Shown in pieces: positions 28,086 to 37,454 of a stretch of DNA of 64,000 nucleotides (its first letter is position 1; each line of letters begins with the position of its first letter). The stretch lies in NCBI GenBank assembly GCA_023015825.1, contig JALKAW010000004.1, forward strand, positions 124,001-188,000, written 5' to 3'. The notes under the pieces were generated by a model, which ran no database searches, was not told the DNA's origin, and saw only the letters and a program-made list of their open reading frames with translations. The position numbers were made by a program, and so were the translations under genes. Source of the stretch: Flavobacteriaceae bacterium S0862 (GTDB taxonomy: Bacteria; Bacteroidota; Bacteroidia; Flavobacteriales; Flavobacteriaceae).

Positions 28086-28240
28086 AAATCCTTCTATTAG
28101 AATCTAAAATACAAGTTATAGATGCCGTTAATAAAAAAAACAGATTACCGTAATTAAAAACTGTAGATGACCTAAGTCATTTTACACCTGATATATGATT
28201 ATTAAATTTATAACATTATTAATCAATAAAAATCAATGTT

Positions 28241-28444
28241 ATGTCAGTATTAAAGGTGATAGAAATTTTAGGAAACTCAACGGTTAATTTTGAAGATGCC
28301 ATTCAAAATGTAATAAAGGAAGCATCAAAATCAGTTGAAAATATCAAATCTGTATATGTTGAAGATATGCAGGTAACCGTAAGTAACAACAAAATTGCAC
28401 AATATCGTGTAAATACCAAAGTAACCTTTGGCATTCATGATTAA
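28241..28444 (+). CDS. Dodecin family flavin-binding protein
   Basis: 67 residues matching dodecin: VLKVIEILGNSTVNFEDAIQ at the N-terminus, then VKSVYVEDMQVTV-like strands (here IKSVYVEDMQVTV) and a YRVNTKVTF end. Dodecins form hollow dodecamers that store or buffer riboflavin/FMN. Length is normal. A stand-alone gene just right of the first repeat-bounded module. Confidence 0.88.
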   Translation: MSVLKVIEILGNSTVNFEDAIQNVIKEASKSVENIKSVYVEDMQVTVSNNKIAQYRVNTKVTFGIHD

Positions 28445-28553
28445 AATTGTTCAATGTAATAAGGTTTTTGAAGATTGTATTTATTTATAAATACTGTTTT
28501 TCAAAAGCCTTTTCTCCTTATACTCCAGAAGCAATCATTAAATATTAGAAGAC

Positions 28554-29192
28554 ATGTTACAAACAGAAATATTCAACAAAAATGTAGAAGCTTATGACGC
28601 TTGGTATGATAATTATCCGGAAGTTTTTCAATCGGAAGTCGCAGCCATCAGAGAACAACTTTTAAAACTCCCTGAAGATATTTACGGCATTGAGGTTGGT
28701 TTGGGTACAGGACGGTTTTCTGAAGCTTTGGGCATTAAAGAAGGCCTAGAACCTTCTGAAGAAATGGCTAAAAAAGCCATGAATCGAGGTATTGAAATTA
28801 TGATAGGTGTTGCAGAGAAACTACCTTATAGTGATTATCATTTTGACTTTTTACTTTTCGTTACCATTTGCCATCTTAATAATTTAAAAGCCGCATTGCA
28901 TGAAGCGCATAGAGTATTAAAGCCAGGAGGATCAATAATTATAGCTTTTTTGGATAAAGAGCAATCTATTGCGCGGCAATATGAAGAGAAAAGACATCGA
29001 AGTACCTTTTTTAAAAATGCAACCTATTATTCAGTTGATAAAGTTAAAGATTTACTTAAAAATGCAAAATTTAAAGATTTAGAATTCAATCAAACCCTAT
29101 TTGGAGAATTAAACGAAATAAAAGAAATTCAACCAACAAAAGAGGGCTATGGTGACGGGTCTTTTGTTATTGTTAAGGCTGTAAAAAAATGA
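28554..29192 (+). CDS. Class I SAM-dependent methyltransferase
   Basis: 212 residues. SAM-binding motif IEVGLGTGRFSEALG (about 44-58), LEPSEEMAKKA acidic loop, VTICHLNN and HRVLKPGGSIIIAF. Methyltransf_11-type, cytoplasmic; the substrate is unknown. Its stop overlaps the archease start (ATGA), so it is in the RNA-ligase operon. Confidence 0.85.
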   Translation: MLQTEIFNKNVEAYDAWYDNYPEVFQSEVAAIREQLLKLPEDIYGIEVGLGTGRFSEALGIKEGLEPSEEMAKKAMNRGIEIMIGVAEKLPYSDYHFDFLLFVTICHLNNLKAALHEAHRVLKPGGSIIIAFLDKEQSIARQYEEKRHRSTFFKNATYYSVDKVKDLLKNAKFKDLEFNQTLFGELNEIKEIQPTKEGYGDGSFVIVKAVKK

Positions 29193-29602
29193 AAATAAAA
29201 TACCTACCCCATACAGCCGATATAAGAATGTCTATTGAAGGAGAAACACTTCAAAATTTATTTAAAGCAGGAGTAAAAGGAATGGCAAACCTACTCAAAG
29301 AAAATACTTGTGAATTGACTCATAAATTTAACAGTAAAACAAGAATAAAAACCTGTTCATTAGATTATACAAATTTGCTCATTGATTTTTTATCAGACGT
29401 GCTAACATATACATATACCAATAAAACGATTTACTGTAAAATCAATATTTTAAGTTTAGAAAAATACAAAATTGTAGCCGATGTATTTGGTATAGAAACC
29501 AATGATTTTGATGAAGAAATTAAAGCGGTAACCTACCATGAAGCTGAAGTAATTAAAAATAAAAATAACCTTTGGGAAACGTGTATAATTTTTGATATAT
29601 AA
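29189..29602 (+). CDS. Archease, RtcB cofactor
   Basis: 137 residues. The N-terminal YLPHTADIRMSIEGETLQNLF is the archease hallmark, with conserved Asp residues near the N-terminus and in the C-terminal half (FDEEIKAVTYHEAEV). Archease speeds guanylylation and turnover of the RNA ligase RtcB, the gene 83 bases downstream. Overlaps the methyltransferase by 4 bases. Confidence 0.9.
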   Translation: MKIKYLPHTADIRMSIEGETLQNLFKAGVKGMANLLKENTCELTHKFNSKTRIKTCSLDYTNLLIDFLSDVLTYTYTNKTIYCKINILSLEKYKIVADVFGIETNDFDEEIKAVTYHEAEVIKNKNNLWETCIIFDI

Positions 29603-29685
29603 AATAAGCATTTTATTAACATTATACCTGGATATGAGGAATAGCGAATTGCGTGTGACCTTTAAAAAACTATAATTATAAACAC

Positions 29686-31137
29686 ATGAAAAAGGTAAAA
29701 AAATCCGATATCAACAAATTGAAAGATTACTTTTGGGAAATCCCTATGTCTTTTAGAGAAGATATGAAAGTTCCCGCAAGAGTCCTTGCTGTTAAATCAC
29801 TTTTAGATGATATCATTGAAGATAGATCGCTAAATCAATTGGTTAATGTAGCTACGTTACCAGGAATTCAAAAAGCATCATTAGTGATGCCCGATGTACA
29901 TGAAGGCTACGGATTTCCTATAGGTGGTGTTGCTGCAACCAGATATCCTGATGGGGTTATTTCTCCCGGTGGTATTGGTTATGATATTAATTGTGGCGTA
30001 CGTTTACTGACTTCAATTTTAAAAATAGACGATGTAAGAGATAAAATAGAAGAACTATCAAAAGAAATGTATGCTCAAATACCCTCAGGAATGGGCAAAG
30101 GAGGTGACATTATCCTTACTGAAGAACAAATGAATCAAGTGTTAACAAAAGGCGCAGAATGGGCCATTGACAATGGTTATGGTATTCAAGAAGACTTGGC
30201 CTATATAGAAAATAAAGGAAGACTAATTGAGGCAGATCCATCTATGGTTTCAGAAATGGCAAAAAAAAGAGGGACAGATCAGTTAGGTACCATTGGTTCG
30301 GGGAATCATTTTGTGGAAGTAGATTACGTAGATGAAATTTACAATGAAGACATTGCAAAAGCCTACGGTTTAGAAAAAGGGCAGTTGGTTGTATTAATTC
30401 ATACAGGTTCAAGAGGTTTAGGACATCAGGTAGCCACCGATAATATTCGTGTGATGATGAACGCTATGGCTAAGTATGATATCAAACTTAAAGATAGAGA
30501 ATTAGCATGTGTTCCTTTTAATTCAAAAGAAGGTCAAAATTACTTTAAGGCGATGTGTGCAGCCGCCAATTATGCTTGGTGTAACCGCGAAGTGATTTCC
30601 TGGGAAGTACGAAAAGCATGGAAAACTATTTTTGGTGAATCGGGAGGTCACCTCAAACTATTATATGATATCGCACATAACATCGCTAAAATTGAAACCT
30701 ACAATATTAACGGAAAAGAACAGAAAGTCATTGTGCACCGCAAAGGTGCTACGCGTGCTTTCGGACCCGGTTTTGAAGCACTTCCTGAGGCGTACAGGCA
30801 AGTTGGTCAACCCGTTATTATACCTGGGAGTATGGGTACCTGTTCCTATGTACTGGCAGGAACAGAAAAAAGTAAAGATATCACTTTTGGATCCTGTTGC
30901 CATGGCGCTGGAAGACGCTTGTCTAGAACGGCTGCAAAAAAACAAGTAAATGCTCCTGTTTTAAAAGAAACCTTAAAAGAACAAGGGATTTATGTAGAAG
31001 CTGGTTCTTTTAAAGGCATTGCTGAAGAAGCACCTATTGCTTACAAAGATGTGAATTTAGTTGTAGAAACGGTGCATGCTTCCAGCGTAGCTCAAAAAGT
31101 AGCCAAATTAAAACCTGTTGCTGTAATAAAAGGATAA
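29686..31137 (+). CDS. rtcB: RtcB RNA-splicing/repair ligase
   Basis: 483 residues, normal for RtcB. Conserved metal and active-site motifs: MPDVHEGYGFPIGGVAA, GGIGYDINCGVRLL (Cys/Asp metal site), GTIGSGNHFVEV, HTGSRGLGHQV, and RKGATRAFGPG. The nucleotidyl-His lies in FGSCCHGAGR. It joins 2',3'-cyclic phosphate or 3'-phosphate ends to 5'-OH ends using GTP and Mn2+. With archease next to it, an RNA repair role is likely; a methyltransferase in the same operon is unusual. Confidence 0.95.
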   Translation: MKKVKKSDINKLKDYFWEIPMSFREDMKVPARVLAVKSLLDDIIEDRSLNQLVNVATLPGIQKASLVMPDVHEGYGFPIGGVAATRYPDGVISPGGIGYDINCGVRLLTSILKIDDVRDKIEELSKEMYAQIPSGMGKGGDIILTEEQMNQVLTKGAEWAIDNGYGIQEDLAYIENKGRLIEADPSMVSEMAKKRGTDQLGTIGSGNHFVEVDYVDEIYNEDIAKAYGLEKGQLVVLIHTGSRGLGHQVATDNIRVMMNAMAKYDIKLKDRELACVPFNSKEGQNYFKAMCAAANYAWCNREVISWEVRKAWKTIFGESGGHLKLLYDIAHNIAKIETYNINGKEQKVIVHRKGATRAFGPGFEALPEAYRQVGQPVIIPGSMGTCSYVLAGTEKSKDITFGSCCHGAGRRLSRTAAKKQVNAPVLKETLKEQGIYVEAGSFKGIAEEAPIAYKDVNLVVETVHASSVAQKVAKLKPVAVIKG

Positions 31138-31181
31138 ACAGAAATACACCATATGTAGAGAAAATAAGGCGCCCAATTTTT

Positions 31182-31204
31182 ATATGCATGCGTGCATATT
31201 TTTA
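31182..31204 (+). terminator. Stem-loop after rtcB
   Basis: ATATGCA-TGCG-TGCATAT followed by TTTTT, between the convergent rtcB and DUF998-like genes. The stem is short (7 bp). Confidence 0.5.
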
Positions 31205-31246
31205 ATCGTGTATGAATATCAATGAAAATAGTTGTAAATGCCGTTC

Positions 31247-31885
31247 TTAATATTTCCTATGCAGTTTTTTATACAAGGCCCTATTGAGGAGCATGAACCA
31301 TAAAATACAAAATGTAAAAGTGACTTTTTGTATTAATGGGAGTGTGTCCAGAAACAATTCGGTTTCATAAATATAGTAATTGCTCAAAAACAAAATCAGA
31401 CATAGCATACCGAACACAAAAAGCATGATATAGCGGTCTATATAAAGTTCAATAATTGCAATAATGAGTGCTATGGTACCAAAAACCCCTGCAATACGTA
31501 AAATGACATCATGAACTTCGGAAGCTAAAAACAAGGTAATAATCATAGACATCATGCCCGCCGCACTCATAACTTTTTGTGCCCTGGTTTTTAGAGTAAA
31601 TAATTGAGGTAAATAAAGCCACAGTACGCTTAAACTAAAACAAAGCACAGCCAATGCCAGACGTGCATAGGTTCTAGACGTATTTTGTATACCGGTTAAG
31701 GTCTCTGAATTTAATAAATCACATAAGTAATCATGCTTTAACTGAAATCCGGTTTGATTCTTAGCAGCATAAGAACTTCCGGGATACTGAATGGCAGCAA
31801 GGGTATAAAAAACAACAAAAACAAGCATACCAACGAAAGGTAACCAAACAATATAATGAACCGTTTTAGTGTTAAAAGTGGGCAT
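31247..31885 (-). CDS. DUF998-like multi-pass membrane protein
   Basis: About 212 residues from the Met at 31885 (MPTFNTKTVHYIVW). An upstream in-frame Met at 31945 adds a polar Cys/His-rich leader that looks non-coding. Six or seven membrane helices, with a conserved loop YPGSSYAAKNQTGF followed by HDYLCDLL before the second helix, as in DUF998-type proteins. Function unknown. Convergent with rtcB. Confidence 0.65.
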   Translation of the reverse strand: MPTFNTKTVHYIVWLPFVGMLVFVVFYTLAAIQYPGSSYAAKNQTGFQLKHDYLCDLLNSETLTGIQNTSRTYARLALAVLCFSLSVLWLYLPQLFTLKTRAQKVMSAAGMMSMIITLFLASEVHDVILRIAGVFGTIALIIAIIELYIDRYIMLFVFGMLCLILFLSNYYIYETELFLDTLPLIQKVTFTFCILWFMLLNRALYKKLHRKY

Positions 31886-32012
31886 TAGATAAAAATTCCG
31901 GCTATGACATGAGCCATGCCTAAATATATAAAAACAGACTACCAAGAACTATGATTTATATCATGTTGGGAGCATGCAGAATATTAAAACAGTAGAAACA
32001 GAAAAACACTTA

Positions 32013-32045
32013 ATAGTTTAATGAGCCCAGTTCAAAAGTTTGTAA
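32013..32045 (+). repeat. Fragment of B repeat
   Basis: TAGTTTAATGAGCCCAGTTC matches the end of the B repeats (GTTTAATGACCCAAGTTC at about 36299). It lies left of the second C repeat, in the otherwise empty stretch 31886-32081. Confidence 0.5.
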
Positions 32046-32081
32046 TGAATGTACATTTGAGATAAACAGCTATACAGACAC

Positions 32082-32299
32082 ATTTGTACTATAATGTTCT
32101 GCGTTATGTAACTTGAGCTTTGGCTAAAAGCGAAAGTTCTTCTTAAGTTTCTTAAAAAAAATATTCTCAAAAGTTTCTTTTCAATGTTAATGACATCGAG
32201 TTTGCGAGATGCATGAACTCCTCTAAAACAATATTAACCTTGTGAATAAACACTTTTTACGAAGCGACGATAGGAGGGAAGCGTAATATGTGTGAAATG
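32082..32299 (-). repeat. C repeat, copy 2 (3' side of LytTR regulator 2)
   Basis: 218-bp copy. The left edge is CATTTGTACTATAATGTTC then TGCGTTATGTAA. The GACATCGAGTTTGCGAGATG block is identical to copy 1, and the run GTGAATAAACACTTTTT and GGAGGGAAGCGTAAT are kept near the gene. It lacks the hairpin and GCCAGCTGGC segment of copies 1 and 3. Ends 21 bases before the stop of regulator 2. Confidence 0.85.
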
Positions 32300-32320
32300 G
32301 GTGCTTATAATTACAACAGT

Positions 32321-33010
32321 CTATTTCAATCTATTCAAAACAAATGATTTAAACTGAGAACCGATTGGGATTTTGTTTTCTCCAATTACAACGTGATCAG
32401 AGCTTACTGAATCTATTTTTGTGAAATTTATGATATAAGATTTTTGAATTTGAAAGAAGTTATTATTTAACAAAGATAATGCTTCAGCTATGCTTTGTCT
32501 TCCCATGATTTTTTTTCCATTCACAAAATAATTGATATAGTTTCCATCCTTTTGTAGATATTCTATTGCATCTAAACTTACTTGATGTATTTCTAATCCG
32601 CTCTTTATAAATATGGTTTTAGAAGCTCCAGAAAGTGTATTATCAGATGATCCAGAATTATCTTTTTGGTTTGTTAATTTTGTAATTGTCTTAGAAAAGC
32701 GATCTAAACTTATTGGCTTTAGCAGGTAATCAATAGCATTAACTTCATAACTTTCAAGTGCATGTTCAGAGTAAGCCGTTGTAAAGACAATACTTGTTTT
32801 AGATGAAATCATTTTAGATAGAGAAAGACCACTTAGGTGTGGCATATTAATATCAAGAAAAATGATATCAACAGTGTTAGTGTTTAAAAACTCTAAGGCT
32901 TTTAACCCATTTCTAAAGGTAGATACTATTTCAAATTTAGAAAAATGAGCTAAATAAGAAACGATAAGTTCTATTGCCTTAGGTTCATCATCAACTATTA
33001 TTACTTTCAT
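32321..33010 (-). CDS. LytTR response regulator 2
   Basis: 229 residues. Receiver with DDE (7-9), phospho-Asp 53 (FLDINMPHLSG) and LLKPISL; LytTR domain from about 130 with YLQKDGNYINYF and FFQIQKSYIINF. More diverged from regulators 1 and 3 than these are from each other. Overlaps kinase 2 by 20 bases. The likely target is the divergent serine hydrolase, whose upstream region carries a 21-bp-period repeat of a different half-site (34088-34120). Confidence 0.92.
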   Translation of the reverse strand: MKVIIVDDEPKAIELIVSYLAHFSKFEIVSTFRNGLKALEFLNTNTVDIIFLDINMPHLSGLSLSKMISSKTSIVFTTAYSEHALESYEVNAIDYLLKPISLDRFSKTITKLTNQKDNSGSSDNTLSGASKTIFIKSGLEIHQVSLDAIEYLQKDGNYINYFVNGKKIMGRQSIAEALSLLNNNFFQIQKSYIINFTKIDSVSSDHVVIGENKIPIGSQFKSFVLNRLK

Positions 33011-34049
33011 CTGTACTTATTATTAGTTCTACATTAAAATTATCCTGGCCTTCTTCAATTTCAAGCGAATGTCCATTAGGATAAGCTAATTTTAATCGCT
33101 CTTTTGTTGCTTTTAACCCATAACCACCTAAACGATCTAAATCAATTTTAGGAGGGATAGAGTTTATAATTCTAAATATAAATTTTGTTGTATTAGTAAT
33201 GTCGATATCAATATGTATAAATGAGTTAAATTCTGCTTGTACACCATGTTTAAAAGCATTTTCTATAAAACTTAGCAGAATTCCCTTTTCAATTAATTGA
33301 AAGTCATTAGAGCCATTAATGTTTAATTTATAATCTATTTCATCTTCTTCATAACGCAACAAATGTAATTCAGAAAAATCTTGGATAAATTCAATTTCTT
33401 TCGAAATAGGGACAAAATCACTTTTATTTTCATAAACAACATACCGCAATAACCCAGAAAGAGTATTGATACTCTTAGCCAATTTTGGGTTTTTAACTTG
33501 ATCGACCATGGATAATAAGTTATTCATAGTATTGAATAAAAAATGAGGATGCAACTGTGAACGTAGTAAATTGAGTTCAGCTTGATTATTAATCAATTCC
33601 ATACTTTTCTTATCAGCATCCATGATACTCCAAGCTTTAATAAGACCGTAAGCAATAGCAACAATTGTATAAAAAATTAAAATTCCGTACCACAATGACG
33701 GAAACCAAACAATATGAATAAAACTAAAGAAGAAAATTTTGACAATTAAAATATAAGTGAACAAAAATATGACCAAAGTACTCAACAACTTAGCGAGAAT
33801 GCTTTTAAGTTTTGATATATTGGTAAGCTGTTGCGTGAAATAAAATTGAATGTAAAAATACAGTGCAAATATAGGTTGGCCAATAGCAAAGAAGAGTATT
33901 AGTTCATTGCTGTGTTCAGTATTTCCTGTTACAACACCATTATTAACTTCTATTAAATGTTCAGTTATGGAAAAAGAATAAATAATGAGCCATGAACTAA
34001 ATACCCAAAACAAAACATTAATTACTATTTCTAACCACTTTTTATTCAT
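32991..34049 (-). CDS. LytS/YehU-type sensor histidine kinase 2
   Basis: 352 residues. Four membrane helices in the first ~140 residues, the His motif RSQLHPHFLFNTMNNLLSM, N-box SFIENAFKHGVQ, and GGYGLKATKERL. The cognate kinase of regulator 2, with which it overlaps by 20 bases. No separate sensor domain is visible, so the signal is likely sensed in or near the membrane. Divergent from the hydrolase gene at 34245. Confidence 0.92.
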   Translation of the reverse strand: MNKKWLEIVINVLFWVFSSWLIIYSFSITEHLIEVNNGVVTGNTEHSNELILFFAIGQPIFALYFYIQFYFTQQLTNISKLKSILAKLLSTLVIFLFTYILIVKIFFFSFIHIVWFPSLWYGILIFYTIVAIAYGLIKAWSIMDADKKSMELINNQAELNLLRSQLHPHFLFNTMNNLLSMVDQVKNPKLAKSINTLSGLLRYVVYENKSDFVPISKEIEFIQDFSELHLLRYEEDEIDYKLNINGSNDFQLIEKGILLSFIENAFKHGVQAEFNSFIHIDIDITNTTKFIFRIINSIPPKIDLDRLGGYGLKATKERLKLAYPNGHSLEIEEGQDNFNVELIISTDESNNS

Positions 34050-34087
34050 TTGGTAAAGATATGTTTTTTATACACTGTATTATTTAT

Positions 34088-34120
34088 TTGGTACCAAAGC
34101 TCTTTTTTTTGGTACAAAAC
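34088..34120 (+). promoter_or_regulatory. Candidate LytTR operator, site 3
   Basis: TTGGTACCAAAG (34088-34099) and TTGGTACAAAAC (34109-34120) form a direct repeat with exact 21-bp period, between kinase 2 and the divergent hydrolase gene. The geometry equals sites 1 and 2 but the half-site differs, as expected for a diverged LytTR regulator. Confidence 0.6.
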
Positions 34121-34244
34121 CATAGAATAAAATTACATAACTTTTTTTTAGACTTTTATAACATATATGCTACTTGCTATAACTTATTCTATTTAGAAAG
34201 AGGAATCGTTTATTTATTTGCTGAATAATTTAAATCCTTAAAAA

Positions 34245-35660
34245 ATGAAACAGTTTATAAATATTCTTACAGTTGCACTTTTACTACTAACTAGTTGTAA
34301 TGCGCAAAACGAATCAAATATTAAAAACATTGAAAACCTTGAAACCAATGTTGATGCATTAGTAAAACAATATCAAGACTTAGATATCTTTTCTGGAATA
34401 GTTTTGGTTGCTGAACACGGAATCCCAAAATATCATAAAGCCTTTGGTATGGCAAATCGTGAAAACAAAATCGCTAATACTATTAATACCAAGTTTGATA
34501 TTGGTTCCATGAATAAATCCTTTACTAAAACTGTAATACTGCAATTAATAGAAGAAGGAAAACTAAAAGTGACAGATAACTTAGGCAAATTTATTCCAGG
34601 GTTTCCTGAAATAGCAGCCACTAAAATTACAATTACTGATTTATTAGACCATTCTTCTGGTTATACTGATTATTGGGGAGAAGGTTTTAACGACCTTCCC
34701 ATAGAACAAAAACGTTTAGCAGGACTCGTAGAACGAATTAAAAAATTGAGACTAGAGTTCGAACCTGGAACTGAAACAGCTTATAGTAATTCAGGTTATG
34801 TTTTATTAGGGGCCATTATTGAAAAAATTACAGGATTAACATACCATCAAAATGTGATAGACCGTATAATTAATCCTTTAAACATGACTGAAACATATGT
34901 AATTGATAAAAACAAAGTTCCAAATAGAGCAATTGGGTATTTTAAAGACATGAAAGGAAACATTTCTAATAATTTAGGGTTTGCTGAAGTACCAAATCCA
35001 GATGGAGGTTTTCATTCTACTCCAAGTGATATTGTAAAGTTTTATTCTGAATATTTTTATGGAACCAAATTGTTAAGCAAGGAAACCAAATCAAACGAAG
35101 CCTTTTTTGGATCAATTAATAAAAGGAAAACTTCAGGAAAAGCTTCATTAATGGCTGGAGGATTTCCGGGGGCTAACACTGCTTACTTAGAAATAATGCG
35201 AGATGAAATTAGCATTATTGTATTTGCTAATATGGATGAACCCGTTGGCGAACAGTTAGCATCTGGAATTTTAGCTTTAGTTAGAGGGCAAGAACCTATT
35301 TCACCATCGCTTCCTGCAAATCAAAATGTATATAAACATTATAAAAAGCATGGCATTAAGTATATAGAAGAAAATTTTTCAGTCTTAACAAAAAACTTTC
35401 ATTCAGAAGATCCAAAAGGAATGATACTTAATGGAATAGGGTATGATTTTTTAAGGGACGATAATATAGAAGAAGCATTAAAATTCTTTCAACTAAACGT
35501 CAAGTTATTTCCAGAAGATGCGAATCTCTGGGACAGTCTAGGTGAAGTTCATTTTAAACTGGGTAATAATGAAAAAGCTTTAGAATATTATGAAAAGGCA
35601 TTAGCTATAGACCCTTATATGGAATCAGCAACGAATATGATAAAAAAAATCAAAAAATAG
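34245..35660 (+). CDS. Beta-lactamase-like serine hydrolase with TPR tail, lipoprotein
   Basis: 471 residues. Lipoprotein signal MKQFINILTVALLLLTSC. Class C beta-lactamase fold with SxxK in GSMNKSF (about 90-93) and YxN in AYSNSGYV (about 181-183). A C-terminal TPR-like pair (about 400-465) has NLWDSLGEVHFKLG and ALEYYEKALAIDP. The TPR tail suggests docking to other envelope proteins. The only gene on the right arm of LytTR module 2; the A repeat begins 47 bases after its stop. Confidence 0.85.
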   Translation: MKQFINILTVALLLLTSCNAQNESNIKNIENLETNVDALVKQYQDLDIFSGIVLVAEHGIPKYHKAFGMANRENKIANTINTKFDIGSMNKSFTKTVILQLIEEGKLKVTDNLGKFIPGFPEIAATKITITDLLDHSSGYTDYWGEGFNDLPIEQKRLAGLVERIKKLRLEFEPGTETAYSNSGYVLLGAIIEKITGLTYHQNVIDRIINPLNMTETYVIDKNKVPNRAIGYFKDMKGNISNNLGFAEVPNPDGGFHSTPSDIVKFYSEYFYGTKLLSKETKSNEAFFGSINKRKTSGKASLMAGGFPGANTAYLEIMRDEISIIVFANMDEPVGEQLASGILALVRGQEPISPSLPANQNVYKHYKKHGIKYIEENFSVLTKNFHSEDPKGMILNGIGYDFLRDDNIEEALKFFQLNVKLFPEDANLWDSLGEVHFKLGNNEKALEYYEKALAIDPYMESATNMIKKIKK

Positions 35661-35707
35661 TTAAGGTTTGATTAAACGAAGTAATAAAGAATTTAGATAT
35701 TAACGTT

Positions 35708-36240
35708 GGCCTAATAAAATTTTGGTAAAACAATAAGGTAAAGTGAGCGTCCATATTTTAGGGGTTTAGTAATAAAGTTTATTAAGAGTTACAATTATAC
35801 AAGGGAATTCAAAGCAATGTTAATGAGTTACAATGTTTCCTAAAATATAGCGAATGAGCCGTAAATTGTTTCCAAAATTATATACTATTTGAGATATTGA
35901 TTGAGTATCAATATTGAGAATACTTAACTTGAATTTTTGTTTCTTTTGTTTCAAGACAAAAGATAATGAAACATTAAAAAAGGGCTTAATTGAAGTTCTA
36001 CATATAACAAGTGCATAGAAATTATCTCGCAGAGTAATTTTATGTTCTTGTGGCAATCCACGAGAATCGTCTAAAATTTTTTATTACGTGCATTTTATCG
36101 AATACGCGATTTTTAATAAGAGCAAAAAGGCTAGCTTTTATTTTGGCGTTGGCAAGCGTTGGATAATTGTGTGTAAAATAAATTGCCAGAGCAATTTGAT
36201 TTTATAAAACAATCGAGCGCTTGGTAGCGGATATTTTACA
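35708..36240 (+). repeat. A repeat, copy 1
   Basis: 533-bp non-coding repeat, closely matched at 40516-41010. Shared blocks include AGTGAGCGTCCATATTTTAG, a hairpin CTTTTGT-TTCAAG-ACAAAAG (35943-35962), TCGAATACGCGATTTTTAAT and AATCGAGCG. This copy carries ~40 extra bases (about 35881-35925) that hold a small hairpin ATATTGA/TCAATAT. Both copies follow the last plus-strand gene of a LytTR module. Short reading frames on both strands here differ between copies and I take them as non-coding. Confidence 0.85.
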
Positions 36241-36324
36241 TAACGGCTAATTATAGATACAAATGTTTTTAAACGCTGCGAAGCAAACCGCTTATTTAGT
36301 TTAATGACCCAAGTTCCAATTATT
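36238..36324 (+). repeat. B repeat, copy 2, right edge of LytTR module 2
   Basis: ACATAACGGCTAATTATAG then ATACAAATG opens it, followed by AAACGCTGCGAAGCAAACCG as in copy 1 (28001-28085). It directly continues the A repeat. Bases 36325-36506 hold another degraded tail (GGGATATTTTACACAATAC near 36348) and no gene. Confidence 0.8.
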
Positions 36325-36506
36325 CTTATGAAAACGAATACTTCTGGGATATTTTACACAATACTACATTATAAGCTACACAATAATAAATACAAATAGG
36401 AAGCCACAATTAGCTTGACATAATTACTATCGATATAAGTCTAAAGACGTTATATCTGCAATTATGTCAAATATCGCCCAAAAGCGCTATTACGCTAATT
36501 GTTATA

Positions 36507-36726
36507 AAATGTACTATAATGTACTGCATTATGTTACTTTGCTTTGGCAAAAGCAGGGCAGAGCGTTAAGAAAAGGTCTGGTAGACCTTTTTAGCGAATG
36601 AGCCGGCTGGCGCTTTGGCAAACTACAGTTTCTTTAAAAAATTTATTCTCAAAAGTTTCTTCTACAATGATAATGGAACACTTTTTATGCGACGACGTAG
36701 GAGGGAAGCATAATGTGTGTGGAATG
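36507..36726 (-). repeat. C repeat, copy 3 (3' side of LytTR regulator 3)
   Basis: 220-bp copy. It keeps the hairpin AAAGGTCT-GGT-AGACCTTT (36572-36590) and GCCGGCTGGC (one change from copy 1), but lacks the GACATCGAG block kept in copies 1 and 2. Its gene-proximal end ACGACGTAGGAGGGAAGC matches copy 1. Ends 26 bases before the stop of regulator 3. Confidence 0.85.
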
Positions 36727-36752
36727 AAATAGTTATAATTAATTCAAGTTTA

Positions 36753-37454
36753 TTAAAAAAGTTGATTGATATTTACCTTGTAAAGTTTTCCTATTGGCAC
36801 AATATGATCTAAAATATGAATTCTATTTCCTTCTACGCTACTGATATGTTTTTTTGCAACTGCAAACGATTTATGAACTTGAATAAAATCAGTATTTGAA
36901 AGCAATAGTATGGTATCGGATATTTTTTCTCGAATAGTTATAGTGTCGTTTGTAGTAACCACTTTGGTGTAATTTCCTGAAGCTTCAATAAATAAAATAC
37001 TATCTAAATCAACCTGAATATGACAATTATTTTGTTTTAAAAAAATGGATTGATCTTCAGGTTCTACGTTTGCTTTACGCTCTTTTTTTGTAGTATTGGT
37101 TTTAGAAGTCGTAACCTTGTTTATAGCACTTAAAAAACGTTCAAAACTAAATGGTTTTAATAAATAATCAATAATATTTAATTCGTAGCCTTGAATTGCA
37201 AATTCACTATATGCAGTAGTTACAATAACTTTTGGAGGAGAGTTCAATGTTTTTAAAAATTCAAAGCCTTTTAATTTAGGCATGTTTAAATCTAAAAAAA
37301 TAAGATCTACTTCCTCTTTTTGCAAATAGTCTAAGGCTTCTATAGCATCATAACAATCGGCTTTAAATTCTAAATTTGGTAGCATATCACAATAGCCTTT
37401 TATAATATCATGTGCAATATGCTCGTCATCTATAATTAAATACTTAATCTTCAT
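36753..37454 (-). CDS. LytTR response regulator 3
   Basis: 233 residues. Receiver with DDE (9-11), phospho-Asp 55 (FLDLNMPKLKG) and LLKPFSF; LytTR domain with FIEASGNYTKVV and FIQVHKSFAVA. About half of its residues match regulator 1, including the PKLKGxxFLKTL and TTAY regions. Overlaps kinase 3 by 4 bases. The likely target is the divergent phosphatase-protease operon at 38501-40369. Confidence 0.92.
   Translation of the reverse strand: MKIKYLIIDDEHIAHDIIKGYCDMLPNLEFKADCYDAIEALDYLQKEEVDLIFLDLNMPKLKGFEFLKTLNSPPKVIVTTAYSEFAIQGYELNIIDYLLKPFSFERFLSAINKVTTSKTNTTKKERKANVEPEDQSIFLKQNNCHIQVDLDSILFIEASGNYTKVVTTNDTITIREKISDTILLLSNTDFIQVHKSFAVAKKHISSVEGNRIHILDHIVPIGKLYKVNINQLF

Noticed and set aside
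35820-36056. 78-codon minus-strand frame inside the A repeat
   Set aside because: The frame is not kept in the second A copy, and the DNA shows repeat and hairpin structure rather than coding bias.
17928-36726. Integron attC sites, suggested by ACATAAC...GTTATGT at the repeat edges
   Set aside because: The core does not fit RYYYAAC/GTTRRRY well, pairs are kilobases apart, the modules carry whole divergent operons with promoters, and there is no integrase.
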